From positions 1 to 64,000 of the forward strand of contig JBGSIC010000008.1 of NCBI GenBank assembly GCA_041751875.1: a stretch of DNA of 64,000 nucleotides, given 5' to 3'. Every line of letters starts with the position of its first letter. Position 1 is the first letter of the stretch. The notes beneath the pieces are model-generated. The model did not search any database, had not been told where the DNA came from, and saw nothing but the letters and a program-made list of their open reading frames with translations. This document shows, piece by piece, positions 33,862 through 42,419 of the stretch. The translations under genes and the position numbers were made by a program. The DNA comes from JBGSIC01 sp041751875. Its GTDB lineage: Bacteria > Bdellovibrionota > FAC87 > UBA2466 > JACKAF01.

Positions 33862-34380
33862 ATGGAACGGAACGAAATCCAAAAGCGGTTCGACAAACTA
33901 CCAGGCATGAATTGTTTTGCCTGTGCGCCCCATGAGCTTAACCCTCACGGATTAAAGCTGATTTTCGAAGAAACGGAAGCAGGTGCGAGAACGCAATTTG
34001 AACTGCCGCACCATTTCCAATCGTATCCCCATTTTTTGCACGGCGGCGTTCTCTCCACGGTAGTCGATGAAAGCATGTTCTACGCAGCGGCATTTAAACT
34101 TAAGGTGATTGCGTTCACTCGTAATCTTCAGATTAGTTTCCGAAACGCGGGGCGACCCGGTGAAACCTATGTTTGCGATTCTAGGGTAACCGAGCACACC
34201 TCAGGTTCCTTTAAAGCTAATGCGACAGTGCGATCGGCTGACAGAGGGGTGATTGTTCGAGCCACAGCAGAGTTTGCGGTTCCCAGCGCGGAACTGGCAG
34301 CCAGGCTGTTGGGCAAGGAAACAGTGGCGCTTTTTCTCGATTTCTTTCCCGAGGGGAAGGGCTTGTCAGAGCCGCAGTAG
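33862..34380 (+). CDS. Hotdog-fold acyl-CoA thioesterase (PaaI/THEM4-like)
   Basis: 172 residues. The N-terminal CFACAPHELNPHGLKL resembles the C.xCG..NP.GL motif that opens many PaaI/THEM4-like hotdog enzymes, and the core has LHGGVLSTVVDESMFYAAAF, where Asp/Glu act in catalysis, followed by three long strands. It should hydrolyse an acyl-CoA in the cytoplasm; the chain length is unknown. The ATG at 33862 has no good ribosome site and a second ATG at 33907 is possible. It stands alone. Confidence 0.75.
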   Translation: MERNEIQKRFDKLPGMNCFACAPHELNPHGLKLIFEETEAGARTQFELPHHFQSYPHFLHGGVLSTVVDESMFYAAAFKLKVIAFTRNLQISFRNAGRPGETYVCDSRVTEHTSGSFKANATVRSADRGVIVRATAEFAVPSAELAARLLGKETVALFLDFFPEGKGLSEPQ

Positions 34381-34600
34381 TTCGCCCCTCGAGACTGGCC
34401 ACCCCTTAAGCAGCTCAAATCGCGCAAATGAGAAAAACCCAATCGAATCAAGGGGCTCACCGTGCACTCTGATAGAGGTCTGCGCGTGTGACTACAGATC
34501 GGGCGGGATAGTCTCAAAGGTTTAGCGGGTTTAGAAATTGCGAGAGCCACACTGTAATAAAGGGCGACACTGTCTCAACGATTTGACAGCTGTCTAGAGC

Positions 34601-34616
34601 TGGCACATTGCTTGCT
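34601..34616 (+). promoter_or_regulatory. Sigma-54 (-24/-12) promoter match, perfect
   Basis: TGGCAC-ATTGC-TTGCT agrees with the consensus at every core base. Predicted transcript start near 34627, so the GGGAGGA ribosome site of the gene at 34658 lies within the leader. Twelve or so bases upstream is TGTCTCAACGATTTGACA, an imperfect inverted repeat with TGTC/GACA ends that could be an activator site. Confidence 0.75.
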
Positions 34617-34657
34617 CTACTAATCTATAGGATTCACGTTAGTGGGAGGACGGGCGT

Positions 34658-35161
34658 ATGAATATTCGGGGTATTGCATACGGGGTAATTACCTTCGTTT
34701 TAGTGTACTTTTCAACATCGCAAGCGTTGGCGGCGGAATACTACATGCCGACAGCTGGCCACTACCAGGCGCAGGCCGAGGGGCACAGCTGCAGCATCTT
34801 CCGGTCGCTACACAAGGATGCTCAGGTGAAGATCGATGAGAATCAGAAGGCGATGAAGAAACATATTTTCAGTCTCAAGGATGCCCGGGATCGATTGGAA
34901 GCCTGTGCGCGCGAACGCGGCGTAGCCGTTTCGAGCAACGGGGATTCCAAGGAAGAGGTGTTAATCGCCGAGCTGTGTCCTAGTCTGTACAAGGCGTGGT
35001 TGACACCGAGTTACCGGGTGAAGATGGTGGCTCAGGATCTCGAGGAGGCCTATCAGACCTCGCGAGTCACGAGCACCCAACTCAAGATGCGTTGCCGTGC
35101 GCTTCCTGAAGGAGAAAAGGAAGCACGTCGGGCCGGCGCGGTTGATTTGGCGGCCTTCTAG
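34658..35161 (+). CDS. Exported helical protein of unknown function, sigma-54 promoter
   Basis: 167 residues with a signal peptide ending near ALAAEY. The mature part is mostly helical and charged, with four cysteines (HSCS, EACAR, ELCPS, MRCRA) that could make two disulfides. The ATG has a GGGAGGA ribosome site at proper distance. It is a single-gene unit between a perfect -24/-12 promoter match and a strong terminator, which marks it as a real, separately controlled gene even though no family is recognised. Confidence 0.8.
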   Translation: MNIRGIAYGVITFVLVYFSTSQALAAEYYMPTAGHYQAQAEGHSCSIFRSLHKDAQVKIDENQKAMKKHIFSLKDARDRLEACARERGVAVSSNGDSKEEVLIAELCPSLYKAWLTPSYRVKMVAQDLEEAYQTSRVTSTQLKMRCRALPEGEKEARRAGAVDLAAF

Positions 35162-35261
35162 TGGTGAGAGGGACCATCGCGCAAAAAGCAGAAGTAGTAC
35201 GTTGGATGTAGGCGATAGCAGAAATGCTACCGCAATAGTGGATGCGACAGCGAATTGGCGG

Positions 35262-35298
35262 AAGGCCGGCTCCGAAAGGGGTCGGCCTTTCGTGTTTT
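35262..35298 (+). terminator. Rho-independent terminator
   Basis: Arms AAGGCCGGCTCC and GGGGTCGGCCTT pair with two G-U pairs around a GAAA loop, followed by a T-rich stretch. It lies 100 bases past the stop of the exported-protein gene and before the ABC transporter. Confidence 0.75.
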
Positions 35299-35377
35299 AG
35301 AGCTTCTCCTTTTCCCTCCTCCTAAGGTACAAACGGCCCTAGAATAATGTGTAATCACAACCCTTGGGGCTATTACT

Positions 35378-37093
35378 GTGAGTCTGGCACGTACGCGCAT
35401 CAACTTTGTGCGATCGATCTCCTGGGTCGATCTCTGCCTTTTTTCTCTGTTGCTGCTATTCGTGTACGCAATGGTTGGCGTGGCGGTGGAGTGGACCGGC
35501 CCATTCCGTTCCACAACGGAAATCGACCTTAGTTTAACGGCACTTCCCCGGTACGCGTTTTTGTCTCTTTTTCGTGGTTTTGCCGCGTATTTCATCAGCC
35601 TGATGTTTACGTTTTGCTTTGGGTACTTGGCGGCACAGTCGCGTCTCGCTGAGAAAATTCTCATTCCCGTGCTCGATATTCTGCAGAGTGTACCTGTGTT
35701 GGGCTTTTTGCCAGGTATCGTTCTCGTTCTCGTGCAGTTGTTCCCCGGTTCAAATGTGGGGTTGGAGCTCGCGTGTGTGCTTATGATTTTTACCAGCCAG
35801 GTGTGGAACATGACGTTCAGCTTCTACGCTTCGGTAAAAGGCGTTCCCCGTGATATCCGGGATATGACCTCTTTGTTTCGGCTGCGCGCCTGGGACGTTT
35901 TAAAGAAGGTTGAGATTCCGTATTCGATGAACGGGCTTTTATGGAACAGCATGCTTTCTATGGCGGGCGGCTGGTTCTTCCTCATGGTGGTGGAATCCTT
36001 TCAGCTAGGGGATCAGGACTTTCGTTTGCCGGGCATTGGTTCCTACATGTCGGTGGCCATAGAGCGGGGTAACACGGAGGCCGTTATCGCCGGTATCGCA
36101 GCCATGATTTTTGTGATTGTGCTTGTGGATCGCTGTCTCTGGGCGCCGCTCGTTTACTCCTCTTCTCGCTATCGCTCTGTAGAGCAGGGGAGCCCTGCAG
36201 GTTCGCCGCCCATGGTGCTCGTGCTCTTACAAAAGTCCCAACTTTTGCGTGGCTACTACCGCTTACTGGATCGGTGGCGGGAAGGGCGCGAAGCCCGCAG
36301 GTCGCTTCGTCCGGCCAAACAGGCTTTGTCGCCGAGCATACGCAAAGCAGGCAGGACTCTCTACTTTACTCTTATTGCCATGGCCATCGTTACGACGGTA
36401 TTTGCGGTCTTTCGGTTGTTTGATTTGCTTTCCTCCAGCACCCTTCGAGAGTGGGGCACCTACTTTCTTAATACGCTTTACACCTTTGGACGTGTGATGG
36501 GGGCGGTAACGCTGGGAACACTATGGACGGTACCCGTTGGTGTTTTTATTGGGTCGAACCCTCAGTGGACTCGCCGGCTCCAGCCGGTCGTTCAGGTGAT
36601 TGCGGCCTTTCCGGCGCCGATGATCTTTCCGATCATCACGTATCTCTTTCTTTCGGCGGGTGTCCCCTTCGAGTATGGGTGCACCTTACTCATGTTGATG
36701 GGCTCGCAGTTTTACATTCTCTTTAACGTGATCAGCGGGGCGAGTCTGATTCCGGAATCCCTCAAAGAGTTGGGCACCGTATATCAGCTTTCCAAGCGGG
36801 AATATTGGAAAGCCATCATTCTTCCGGCCATTTTTCCGTCTTTGGTAAACGGCTGGATTACAGCAGCCGGCGGTGCGTGGAATGCCAGTATTGTTTCTGA
36901 ATTTGTGACCTACGAGGGAAGAACCCTTTCTGCCCCAGGAATTGGCTCCGCCATTTCCGAAGCAGCGCGAGACGCGGATTTCGCCGCTTTATCGGGTAGT
37001 ATTGTCATGATGATCACGGTCCTGGTATTGATAAACCGGTTTTTCTGGCGCTGGATGTACAACCTATCAGAAACACGGTTCAGGCTAGAGTAG
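35378..37093 (+). CDS. ABC transporter permease with two fused NitT/TauT-type permease domains
   Basis: 571 residues, about twice the usual length. Two copies of a six-helix permease are joined by a basic linker near residues 280-320. Each has an EAA-like loop (TSLFRLRAWDVLKKVEIPYSMNG and LSKREYWKAIILPAIFPSLVNG) and a following GGAWxxxxVxE-type stretch (AGGWFFLMVVES, GGAWNASIVSEF), as in SsuC/TauC/nitrate permeases. A single polypeptide would therefore form the whole membrane pore. The ATPase gene begins 14 bases downstream. No periplasmic binding protein is encoded beside it, so the substrate (sulfonate, nitrate, bicarbonate or other) cannot be told. GTG start. Confidence 0.85.
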   Translation: MSLARTRINFVRSISWVDLCLFSLLLLFVYAMVGVAVEWTGPFRSTTEIDLSLTALPRYAFLSLFRGFAAYFISLMFTFCFGYLAAQSRLAEKILIPVLDILQSVPVLGFLPGIVLVLVQLFPGSNVGLELACVLMIFTSQVWNMTFSFYASVKGVPRDIRDMTSLFRLRAWDVLKKVEIPYSMNGLLWNSMLSMAGGWFFLMVVESFQLGDQDFRLPGIGSYMSVAIERGNTEAVIAGIAAMIFVIVLVDRCLWAPLVYSSSRYRSVEQGSPAGSPPMVLVLLQKSQLLRGYYRLLDRWREGREARRSLRPAKQALSPSIRKAGRTLYFTLIAMAIVTTVFAVFRLFDLLSSSTLREWGTYFLNTLYTFGRVMGAVTLGTLWTVPVGVFIGSNPQWTRRLQPVVQVIAAFPAPMIFPIITYLFLSAGVPFEYGCTLLMLMGSQFYILFNVISGASLIPESLKELGTVYQLSKREYWKAIILPAIFPSLVNGWITAAGGAWNASIVSEFVTYEGRTLSAPGIGSAISEAARDADFAALSGSIVMMITVLVLINRFFWRWMYNLSETRFRLE

Positions 37094-37106
37094 GATTGGA
37101 ATAGCG

Positions 37107-38465
37107 ATGGTCCCTATCGAAACGCAAAATGAAGGCCTTCTGGCGCTCGACCAAGTCTCCCAGCGTTTTCGCTTGGAGAAAGGGCGCGAAATTGAAGTGT
37201 TGAAGAACATCAATGTCGCCGTCAAAGACCGCGAGATTATCGCCTTTCTGGGACCCTCAGGTTGCGGCAAGACCACGATGCTCAAAATTATGGCGGGTCT
37301 ACTTCCCCCTACCCAGGGGCAGGTACTCGTCAAAGGGAAGCCTCTTAAAGGAATTAACTCCCAACTGGCCATGGTTTTCCAAGATCCCGCGCTTTTGCCT
37401 TGGTACAGCGTTCGGCAGAATGTCGCTTTGGGTGTTTCGCAGTTGATGTTGCCGCCGAAGGAAGCCGCGGATCGGGTGGACGAAAACTTAGATATGGTTG
37501 GCCTGGGTGGTTTCGAAGACGCCTACCCGCGGGAGCTTTCCGGTGGTCTTCGCCAACGCGTGGGACTTGCGCGTGCGCTTGCCGTACGTCCCGAAATTCT
37601 TTGTTTGGATGAGCCCTTTAGTTCGCTCGACGCTTTGACCGCGGAAGATTTGCGGGCGGAAGTGGTGGATCTTTGGAACGACAGCGAAAACGCTTTGAAC
37701 ACGGTTGTCATGGTCACACACGATATTTATGAAGCGGTATTCATGGCGCAGAAGATTTACGTATTCGGGGAAAACCCCGGCCACATTCGCACCGTTTTAA
37801 ATAACCCCCTCCCTTATCCGCGTGATACACGCAATCCGAAGTACCAAGAGCTTGTCGACGTCATTCACGCGGTTATTACCGAAGCTCTGATTCCAGAAGA
37901 AGAAACCGGTGCGCCGACTTCTCAGCCTTCTTGGTATCAAAGCCTGGAGAACCTTCCCGAGGTGGATCCCAGCGAAATTGTGGGGTTGATGGAAGTGCTC
38001 GATAACGCTGGCGGACGTATGGATATTTTCGAGATGGCCAACGAAACCGAGAGTGAATTTGGCCGGTGTCTGGCCGTGGTGAAAACCGCAGAACTTTTGG
38101 ATTTTGTGGTCACACCCAAACAGATGGTGACCTTTACCAAGCTAGGCCGTCGTTTCGTTTCGGTAGAGGGGCCGGCCAGAAAAGCTATTTTCTCAGAGCA
38201 GGTGAACCACTTGCGGGTCTTCCAGATGCTTTTGACCTGGGTCGAGGAAGCGCCCAATCACGAGATCTCCCAACAAGAGGTGATGTCGCGTTTGCAAGGG
38301 TATTTCCCCAATGAGCGCTTGGACAGGCTGTTCGGCACTTTAGTGGCGTTTGGTCGTTACGCAGAAATTCTCTCCTACAATTCCAATCTGGAAACCCTCA
38401 TGTTGGCCGAGGAAGAAGAGCCCGAAGCAGACGAGGGCAGTGCGAGCGGTAAAGATCCGCAATAA
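37107..38465 (+). CDS. ABC transporter ATPase with C-terminal AAA-associated domain
   Basis: 452 residues. Residues 1-260 are an ABC ATPase: Walker A GPSGCGKTT, Q-loop MVFQDPALLPWY, signature LSGGLRQRVGLARAL, Walker B LCLDEPFSSLDAL, and the H-loop VTHD. The rest, about 190 residues, matches the AAA-associated C-terminal domain found on some nitrate/sulfonate-type ATPases, probably a regulatory part; it begins near the linker with PTSQPSW. It couples ATP use to the double permease encoded just upstream. The C-terminus is acidic. Confidence 0.88.
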   Translation: MVPIETQNEGLLALDQVSQRFRLEKGREIEVLKNINVAVKDREIIAFLGPSGCGKTTMLKIMAGLLPPTQGQVLVKGKPLKGINSQLAMVFQDPALLPWYSVRQNVALGVSQLMLPPKEAADRVDENLDMVGLGGFEDAYPRELSGGLRQRVGLARALAVRPEILCLDEPFSSLDALTAEDLRAEVVDLWNDSENALNTVVMVTHDIYEAVFMAQKIYVFGENPGHIRTVLNNPLPYPRDTRNPKYQELVDVIHAVITEALIPEEETGAPTSQPSWYQSLENLPEVDPSEIVGLMEVLDNAGGRMDIFEMANETESEFGRCLAVVKTAELLDFVVTPKQMVTFTKLGRRFVSVEGPARKAIFSEQVNHLRVFQMLLTWVEEAPNHEISQQEVMSRLQGYFPNERLDRLFGTLVAFGRYAEILSYNSNLETLMLAEEEEPEADEGSASGKDPQ

Positions 38466-38490
38466 AAAAAGGAGACCCCGAAGGGTCTCT
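38464..38490 (-). terminator. Rho-independent terminator for the minus-strand gene
   Basis: Arms GAGACCC and GGGTCTC around a 4-base loop. Seven A on the plus strand become seven U after the hairpin in a minus-strand transcript. The hairpin may also slow transcription from the ABC genes. Confidence 0.75.
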
Positions 38491-38499
38491 CTGCGTACT

Positions 38500-39132
38500 T
38501 CATTTATTCAAGAAGATGAAACTCTTTCTGGCTTTTTCGCAAACCGTCAGTTCAGCTAGACTATTGTAGTAAGGAGAGGAGTCTAGGCGTGTGAGTTGAA
38601 CGCCAAACCCATATTCCTTGCCATCAATTCCTCTGTAAAACAGTGTGTTATCGGCGGCCAGGCCATTCTCAGATTCTAGCTCCGTTTCGTACCAAGCAAG
38701 ATCTTCCTCTGGGAATGTGTCTGAACTGGACACTTCCCATTCCAATTGCGTGCGAGCCTTAACGACCAACTCCCCATACATGTTGCGTAGTGCTCCATAA
38801 TCATTGCGATCCTCGCTAAGATTTGCGAAGTATTCGTAGCGTAGGGTGATTGATTTAAGTTCCGCACGTTCGCCTTCATGCTCCATCACGAGCGGAGCGA
38901 TACCTAGTTGTTTGAGTTCATACTTTACCTTTCCTCTACCCACATACTCACCGTTCTGCATACAAAAAATGGAACGGCTTAGAATTTTACGGCCCGAATC
39001 ATCCCGGCGGTAGCTGATAAACTCCAATTTCCCTACGTAGTTTATTGAAGAAAGATCTGGAAAAGTATCAGCCCCGAATGATCCCAAACTCGCGAACAAT
39101 CCTACAAGAAATGCGAAAGTCAATTTGCTCAT
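38500..39132 (-). CDS. Exported protein of unknown function, sigma-54 promoter
   Basis: 210 residues from the ATG at 39132, which follows an AGAGGA site and starts a signal peptide ending near SFGAD. The mature part is mainly beta (KLEFISYRRDD, LKSITLRYEYF, EYGFGVQLTRL) with two cysteines (IFCMQ and TVCEK) far apart that may pair. No family recognised. It is a single-gene unit, with a strong -24/-12 match 44-59 bases upstream and a terminator nine bases after the stop. Confidence 0.78.
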   Translation of the reverse strand: MSKLTFAFLVGLFASLGSFGADTFPDLSSINYVGKLEFISYRRDDSGRKILSRSIFCMQNGEYVGRGKVKYELKQLGIAPLVMEHEGERAELKSITLRYEYFANLSEDRNDYGALRNMYGELVVKARTQLEWEVSSSDTFPEEDLAWYETELESENGLAADNTLFYRGIDGKEYGFGVQLTRLDSSPYYNSLAELTVCEKARKSFIFLNK

Positions 39133-39175
39133 CTTCCTCTCCCTCTGGTTTAACCCCACCACATAAGATTGAGAT

Positions 39176-39191
39176 TGCAACGAGAATGCCA
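39176..39191 (-). promoter_or_regulatory. Sigma-54 (-24/-12) promoter match
   Basis: Minus strand TGGCAT-TCTCG-TTGCA: one change from the core consensus. Predicted transcript start near 39165, 33 bases before the start codon, with the ribosome site inside the leader. Confidence 0.7.
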
Positions 39192-39283
39192 AATACTTCG
39201 TGCCTGGCTAGGTGGGGATGGGATGGGATTTTCTCAGAAAGGAGCGGAGAGGTTGGGCGAGTGCCTCACTGTTGAGACGGAGG

Positions 39284-39889
39284 TCAGAGCTCGTCGTTGG
39301 GGGGTGGTTCGTTAATGATCTGCTGCTTTTTCTGCAACGGAAAGGCGTCCTTCGGAAGGGCGTCGTTGCCAGCTAGAGGAGAAGCCATGAAGTGAAAGGC
39401 TAACCCGACGAATAGTCCATCGAGTGTTTCTGTTCCCACCGTATTGAGCCGTCCCAGCCCAATTGCGTAGCGAACCCGTGTACTTATGAGCAAACTGTGA
39501 GAAGCGCGAAAATCCAGGCCGACTCCGATATCCCAGTTGAAGTTAAAATTGCGTCGACCTATGCCTTCAATTTTCAGCAGAGCTTCCGGGCCCGCTCCAA
39601 AGAGAAAACGTACATTGCGAGTGACCCTAAACTTCCATTCTGGCAGTACAAGAATCCCGACATAGTAGAGCGAGGAAGGAATGGAAATGGCATTCAGCTC
39701 GGAATAAAGATCCCACGACTCAGCAATACCGGGTGAAGCATTCAACCCGATGTAAAGGCCAGTCGAATTTGAAGGCCCTGCTTTCGCAAAATCCAAACCC
39801 CCTTGAATTCCCCACGACGCTGCGGCCGACGCACTGAGTGAAGAAAATAGTGAAAGGGAGATCAGGGTGAGTTTCCATGGGTGGCGCAC
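39284..39889 (-). CDS. Outer-membrane beta-barrel-like protein
   Basis: 201 residues from a GTG with an AGAGGT site five bases ahead. A signal peptide ends near ASAAAS. The mature part has Gly/aromatic strands typical of small barrels (SWGIQGGLDFAK, NFNWDIGVGLDFRAS, LLISTRVRYAIGLG) and then LFVGLAFHFMASP. It continues for some 30 residues past the last strand with a polar tail, which is less usual for a barrel. The neighbour at 39996 is divergent. Function unknown. Confidence 0.65.
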   Translation of the reverse strand: MRHPWKLTLISLSLFSSLSASAAASWGIQGGLDFAKAGPSNSTGLYIGLNASPGIAESWDLYSELNAISIPSSLYYVGILVLPEWKFRVTRNVRFLFGAGPEALLKIEGIGRRNFNFNWDIGVGLDFRASHSLLISTRVRYAIGLGRLNTVGTETLDGLFVGLAFHFMASPLAGNDALPKDAFPLQKKQQIINEPPPNDEL

Positions 39890-39995
39890 GGCGTACCTCT
39901 TTCGTATAGGAAGCGTTACTCATTGTAAGGATTTTTCCTCAGTTTTTTCAAAGAAAAACCGATGGAAAGATATCTCCCTTCTTTTTTCTCCCTTT

Positions 39996-41165
39996 ATGTC
40001 TAATTCACCGCGCCAAATTAAAACGACTGATGCCTATTCTGATGAGAGTTTAGCTGTGGAATGGAACAACGCGATTGGGGCCTTCAAAAAACGCGGCGTC
40101 GTCCTCTTTTTTAGTTACTGCAAATTTTGGGAACAGCATGGATTTGTTCAGCAGAGCCTAGCCCGCGTGCTGGTGCAAAATGGAGTGAAGGTCATTTGGT
40201 TTGATGGAAGCGGTTGGAAACGCTACCAACCCGTGGTCGAGCCGACTCATTCGCTACTCGAAGTGCGCCAGTTGTTTACTTTGCCTGGCCGCCGGTTTGC
40301 GCTGATTCGCAGGGCAAGTGCTTGGGTGCAGAAGATGGTTTTAAAAAGGATCTTCAAAGCCTATCCCAACGCAGTGGTGTGGGTGCAAGCGGGTGTGGAA
40401 GAGGATCTGGCGCGCGCTCTGCCTCGCATTGATATTTATTCGACTTTTGATGACCCTTACTACGCGGAAGCACGGCGTGCGCTTTGCGAAAAAGCCCGTC
40501 TGATATTCTGCCAGAACTCATTTAGTTGGAATCGACTCGCCCCACTTACAGACGACAAAGCTCGGGTTGCCTTGCCGCCAGTAAATTTACCCATGGCATT
40601 GGAGCGCGCACGGGCGGAACGTCCAGCTTCTCAAAGTCGGCGCAAACGGGTTGGGTATATTGGTTCCTTTTTTAGTCCCGATTTCAACCTCCCGCTTTTT
40701 GAATCCTTTATTCACCGCTTTCCCGAGTGGGATTTTCTTCTCATGGGTCGAACCGATGAAGAAGGAATGCGATGGGTGACTCGCTTACAAGGGCTTTCAA
40801 ACTTCACATATCACCCGTGGGCACCCAGAGAGAAACTAGGTGCGGCATGGAATTCACTGAACCTCACTTTGCTTCTTTACCATCTTCAAAGAACTCAAGA
40901 TGGGGCGTTTCCGGTGAAAGTGCTCGAGTCGCTCGCCTTTGGTGTGCCTTGCGTGGCAACCCACGTACCCAAGACAGACGACTTGGAGGGTTTTGTCCCG
41001 CGTTCAAGCTTCCCAGAGAAACTCTTCGCGTTGGCAGAGAAAGAGATCGAGAAGCCGCGCGAGGATGTAAAAAGGGCATTCGCGCATTTTCAAGCCCACA
41101 TGCGGCCTGAAAATCAGATTCTTGCCGCGGCTCCCATCTTAGAGCCCGAGCTTTCGCTTCTCTAA
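39996..41165 (+). CDS. Glycosyltransferase family 4-like protein
   Basis: 389 residues from the ATG at 39996; a longer frame back to 39867 overlaps the divergent barrel gene and is not supported. No clear ribosome site. The C-terminal half has the GT-B pattern: RVGYIGSFFSPDF, FLLMGRTDEEGM, FTYHPWAPREKLGAAW, and the donor-binding PVKVLESLAFGVPCVAT with the conserved Glu. It should transfer a sugar onto lipid or protein in surface glycan synthesis. The stop overlaps by four bases with the convergent CgeB-like glycosyltransferase, so the two sit tail to tail and may act in the same pathway. Confidence 0.8.
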   Translation: MSNSPRQIKTTDAYSDESLAVEWNNAIGAFKKRGVVLFFSYCKFWEQHGFVQQSLARVLVQNGVKVIWFDGSGWKRYQPVVEPTHSLLEVRQLFTLPGRRFALIRRASAWVQKMVLKRIFKAYPNAVVWVQAGVEEDLARALPRIDIYSTFDDPYYAEARRALCEKARLIFCQNSFSWNRLAPLTDDKARVALPPVNLPMALERARAERPASQSRRKRVGYIGSFFSPDFNLPLFESFIHRFPEWDFLLMGRTDEEGMRWVTRLQGLSNFTYHPWAPREKLGAAWNSLNLTLLLYHLQRTQDGAFPVKVLESLAFGVPCVATHVPKTDDLEGFVPRSSFPEKLFALAEKEIEKPREDVKRAFAHFQAHMRPENQILAAAPILEPELSLL

Positions 41166-42196
41166 GCGGTCAATTTTCCCACTTCATCTAACATTTTAGT
41201 AATGCGATCGTGGTAGGTGTGTTTGTCGCGCAGGCAGCGTTCGTGGCCGGCCAGGGCGAGCTTTTGGCGGAGTGCCGAGTTGGCGAGGTAGTAATTTAGC
41301 TTATCTTTTAGTTCTTCAGGCGATCCAAAGCAGACAATTTCTTTGTCTTCTTCAAAGAAACTCAAAATTTCCTCTGTTCGTGGTGAAAACTGCAAGGAGC
41401 CGCACGCGGGAATCTCAAAGGTCCGTTGGGTGTGAAGGTCTTCCGCTTCAGCCCGGAGCAATCCCAAAGAGCACGCACTGTGGCTTAGCACATCGGCAAA
41501 CTCAAAATAGTAGATCGGACCGTTGTTGATGCGGTCCTTGTGCTGGGTGTACGCAGAGAAGCGCTGCCACTGACTTCCCCAGACTCTCAAGTGGTTCCAG
41601 TCGAGCGTGTTTACAATCGGCTCTCGGGAACGATCGTAGGTCCCCACGAACGTGACCTCGAGTCCCTGCTTGGCGTAACGACTTTGGTCGGCCGGAATAG
41701 GGTAGTGAACGGAGGGTTCAAACGCCGACGGAATAAAGTGAGCATTCTTCTGGCCTAGTTCACGATAGCGAAGCACATTTTGTGATTTTGTCGTAAAGAC
41801 CACATCGTAAGCTGCCAGTGTTTTGAAGAAGTCCTTTGGTTTACAGATCCCTTCAGAAAAATTGTTGTCATGGGAATGATAAAGAAAGGCGGGCGGGTGA
41901 CCCGAGATCTCTTTCATTTCCTGAATCGTGCTTCCGTGCAGAAAGTTTTCAGCCATTACGAAAACTAGGTCGAACTGATTTTTCTCACAAAGCTTGATGA
42001 GCTCGTCAGAGACAAACTGGACCCGAGCGGCGGTAGGGCCTTTTCTCAGTTTAATTTCGATTCTGTGAATGAGTGAATCAGTTTCGAAATAGCGGGGATT
42101 AAAGGGAAGGACTGTATGCCCCTCGCGTACCAAGGCATTGTAGTAATGCAGCGCACAGGCGCTTCCGTCTGTGCTACCAACAAAAAGAATCTTCAT
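41162..42196 (-). CDS. CgeB-like glycosyltransferase
   Basis: 344 residues. An N-terminal Rossmann half (MKILFVGSTDGSA, FDLVFVMAENFLHG, FLYHSHDNN) is followed by a C-terminal half with VTFVGTYDRSRE, then TQRTFEIPACGSLQFSPRTEE, which is the CgeB/glycosyltransferase 1_2 signature, and the final YYLANSALRQKLALAGHERCLRDKHT. GT-B fold, donor and acceptor unknown. The start codon directly abuts a 116-base palindrome, so no Shine-Dalgarno site is present; translation may start without one, or expression may be low. Confidence 0.82.
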   Translation of the reverse strand: MKILFVGSTDGSACALHYYNALVREGHTVLPFNPRYFETDSLIHRIEIKLRKGPTAARVQFVSDELIKLCEKNQFDLVFVMAENFLHGSTIQEMKEISGHPPAFLYHSHDNNFSEGICKPKDFFKTLAAYDVVFTTKSQNVLRYRELGQKNAHFIPSAFEPSVHYPIPADQSRYAKQGLEVTFVGTYDRSREPIVNTLDWNHLRVWGSQWQRFSAYTQHKDRINNGPIYYFEFADVLSHSACSLGLLRAEAEDLHTQRTFEIPACGSLQFSPRTEEILSFFEEDKEIVCFGSPEELKDKLNYYLANSALRQKLALAGHERCLRDKHTYHDRITKMLDEVGKLTA

Positions 42197-42312
42197 AAGG
42201 TGCCTATCTACTTCCGGGCCCAGAAAGTCGCGGGTAAAGTTTGCGCCAGGTGTATGGAAGTTCTCTTTATCTTACCCGCTACCTTCTGGGCCCGGAAGTA
42301 GATAGGCACCTT
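42197..42312. repeat. 116-base near-perfect palindrome (large GGTGCC/GGCACC element)
   Basis: The outer 27 bases of each end are exact reverse complements (starting AAGGTGCCTATCTACTTCC), and pairing goes on for about 10 more bases with a few mismatches. It abuts the start codon of the CgeB-like gene. A 15-base piece is shared exactly with the element at 22276-22290. It looks like a non-coding mobile palindrome (REP doublet or MITE-like). Confidence 0.85.
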
Positions 42313-42388
42313 CTGCCAAAGGTTTGACGGGCTGACAGGGAAAATGAAACGTGCCGACAAGAATCATTCATCTTTTTGCTTTTAAACT

Positions 42389-42404
42389 CGGCACGCGGAT
42401 TGCT
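42389..42404 (+). promoter_or_regulatory. Sigma-54 (-24/-12) promoter match
   Basis: CGGCAC-GCGGA-TTGCT: only the first base differs from consensus. Predicted transcript start near 42415, five bases before the ATG of the TPR protein. Confidence 0.65.
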
Positions 42405-42419
42405 TTGTTGGGTTAGGGC

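Noticed and set aside
34571..34616. TTGACA at 34583-34588 as a sigma-70 -35 box
   Set aside because: No acceptable -10 box 16-18 bases downstream, whereas the perfect -24/-12 element fits the start of the next gene.
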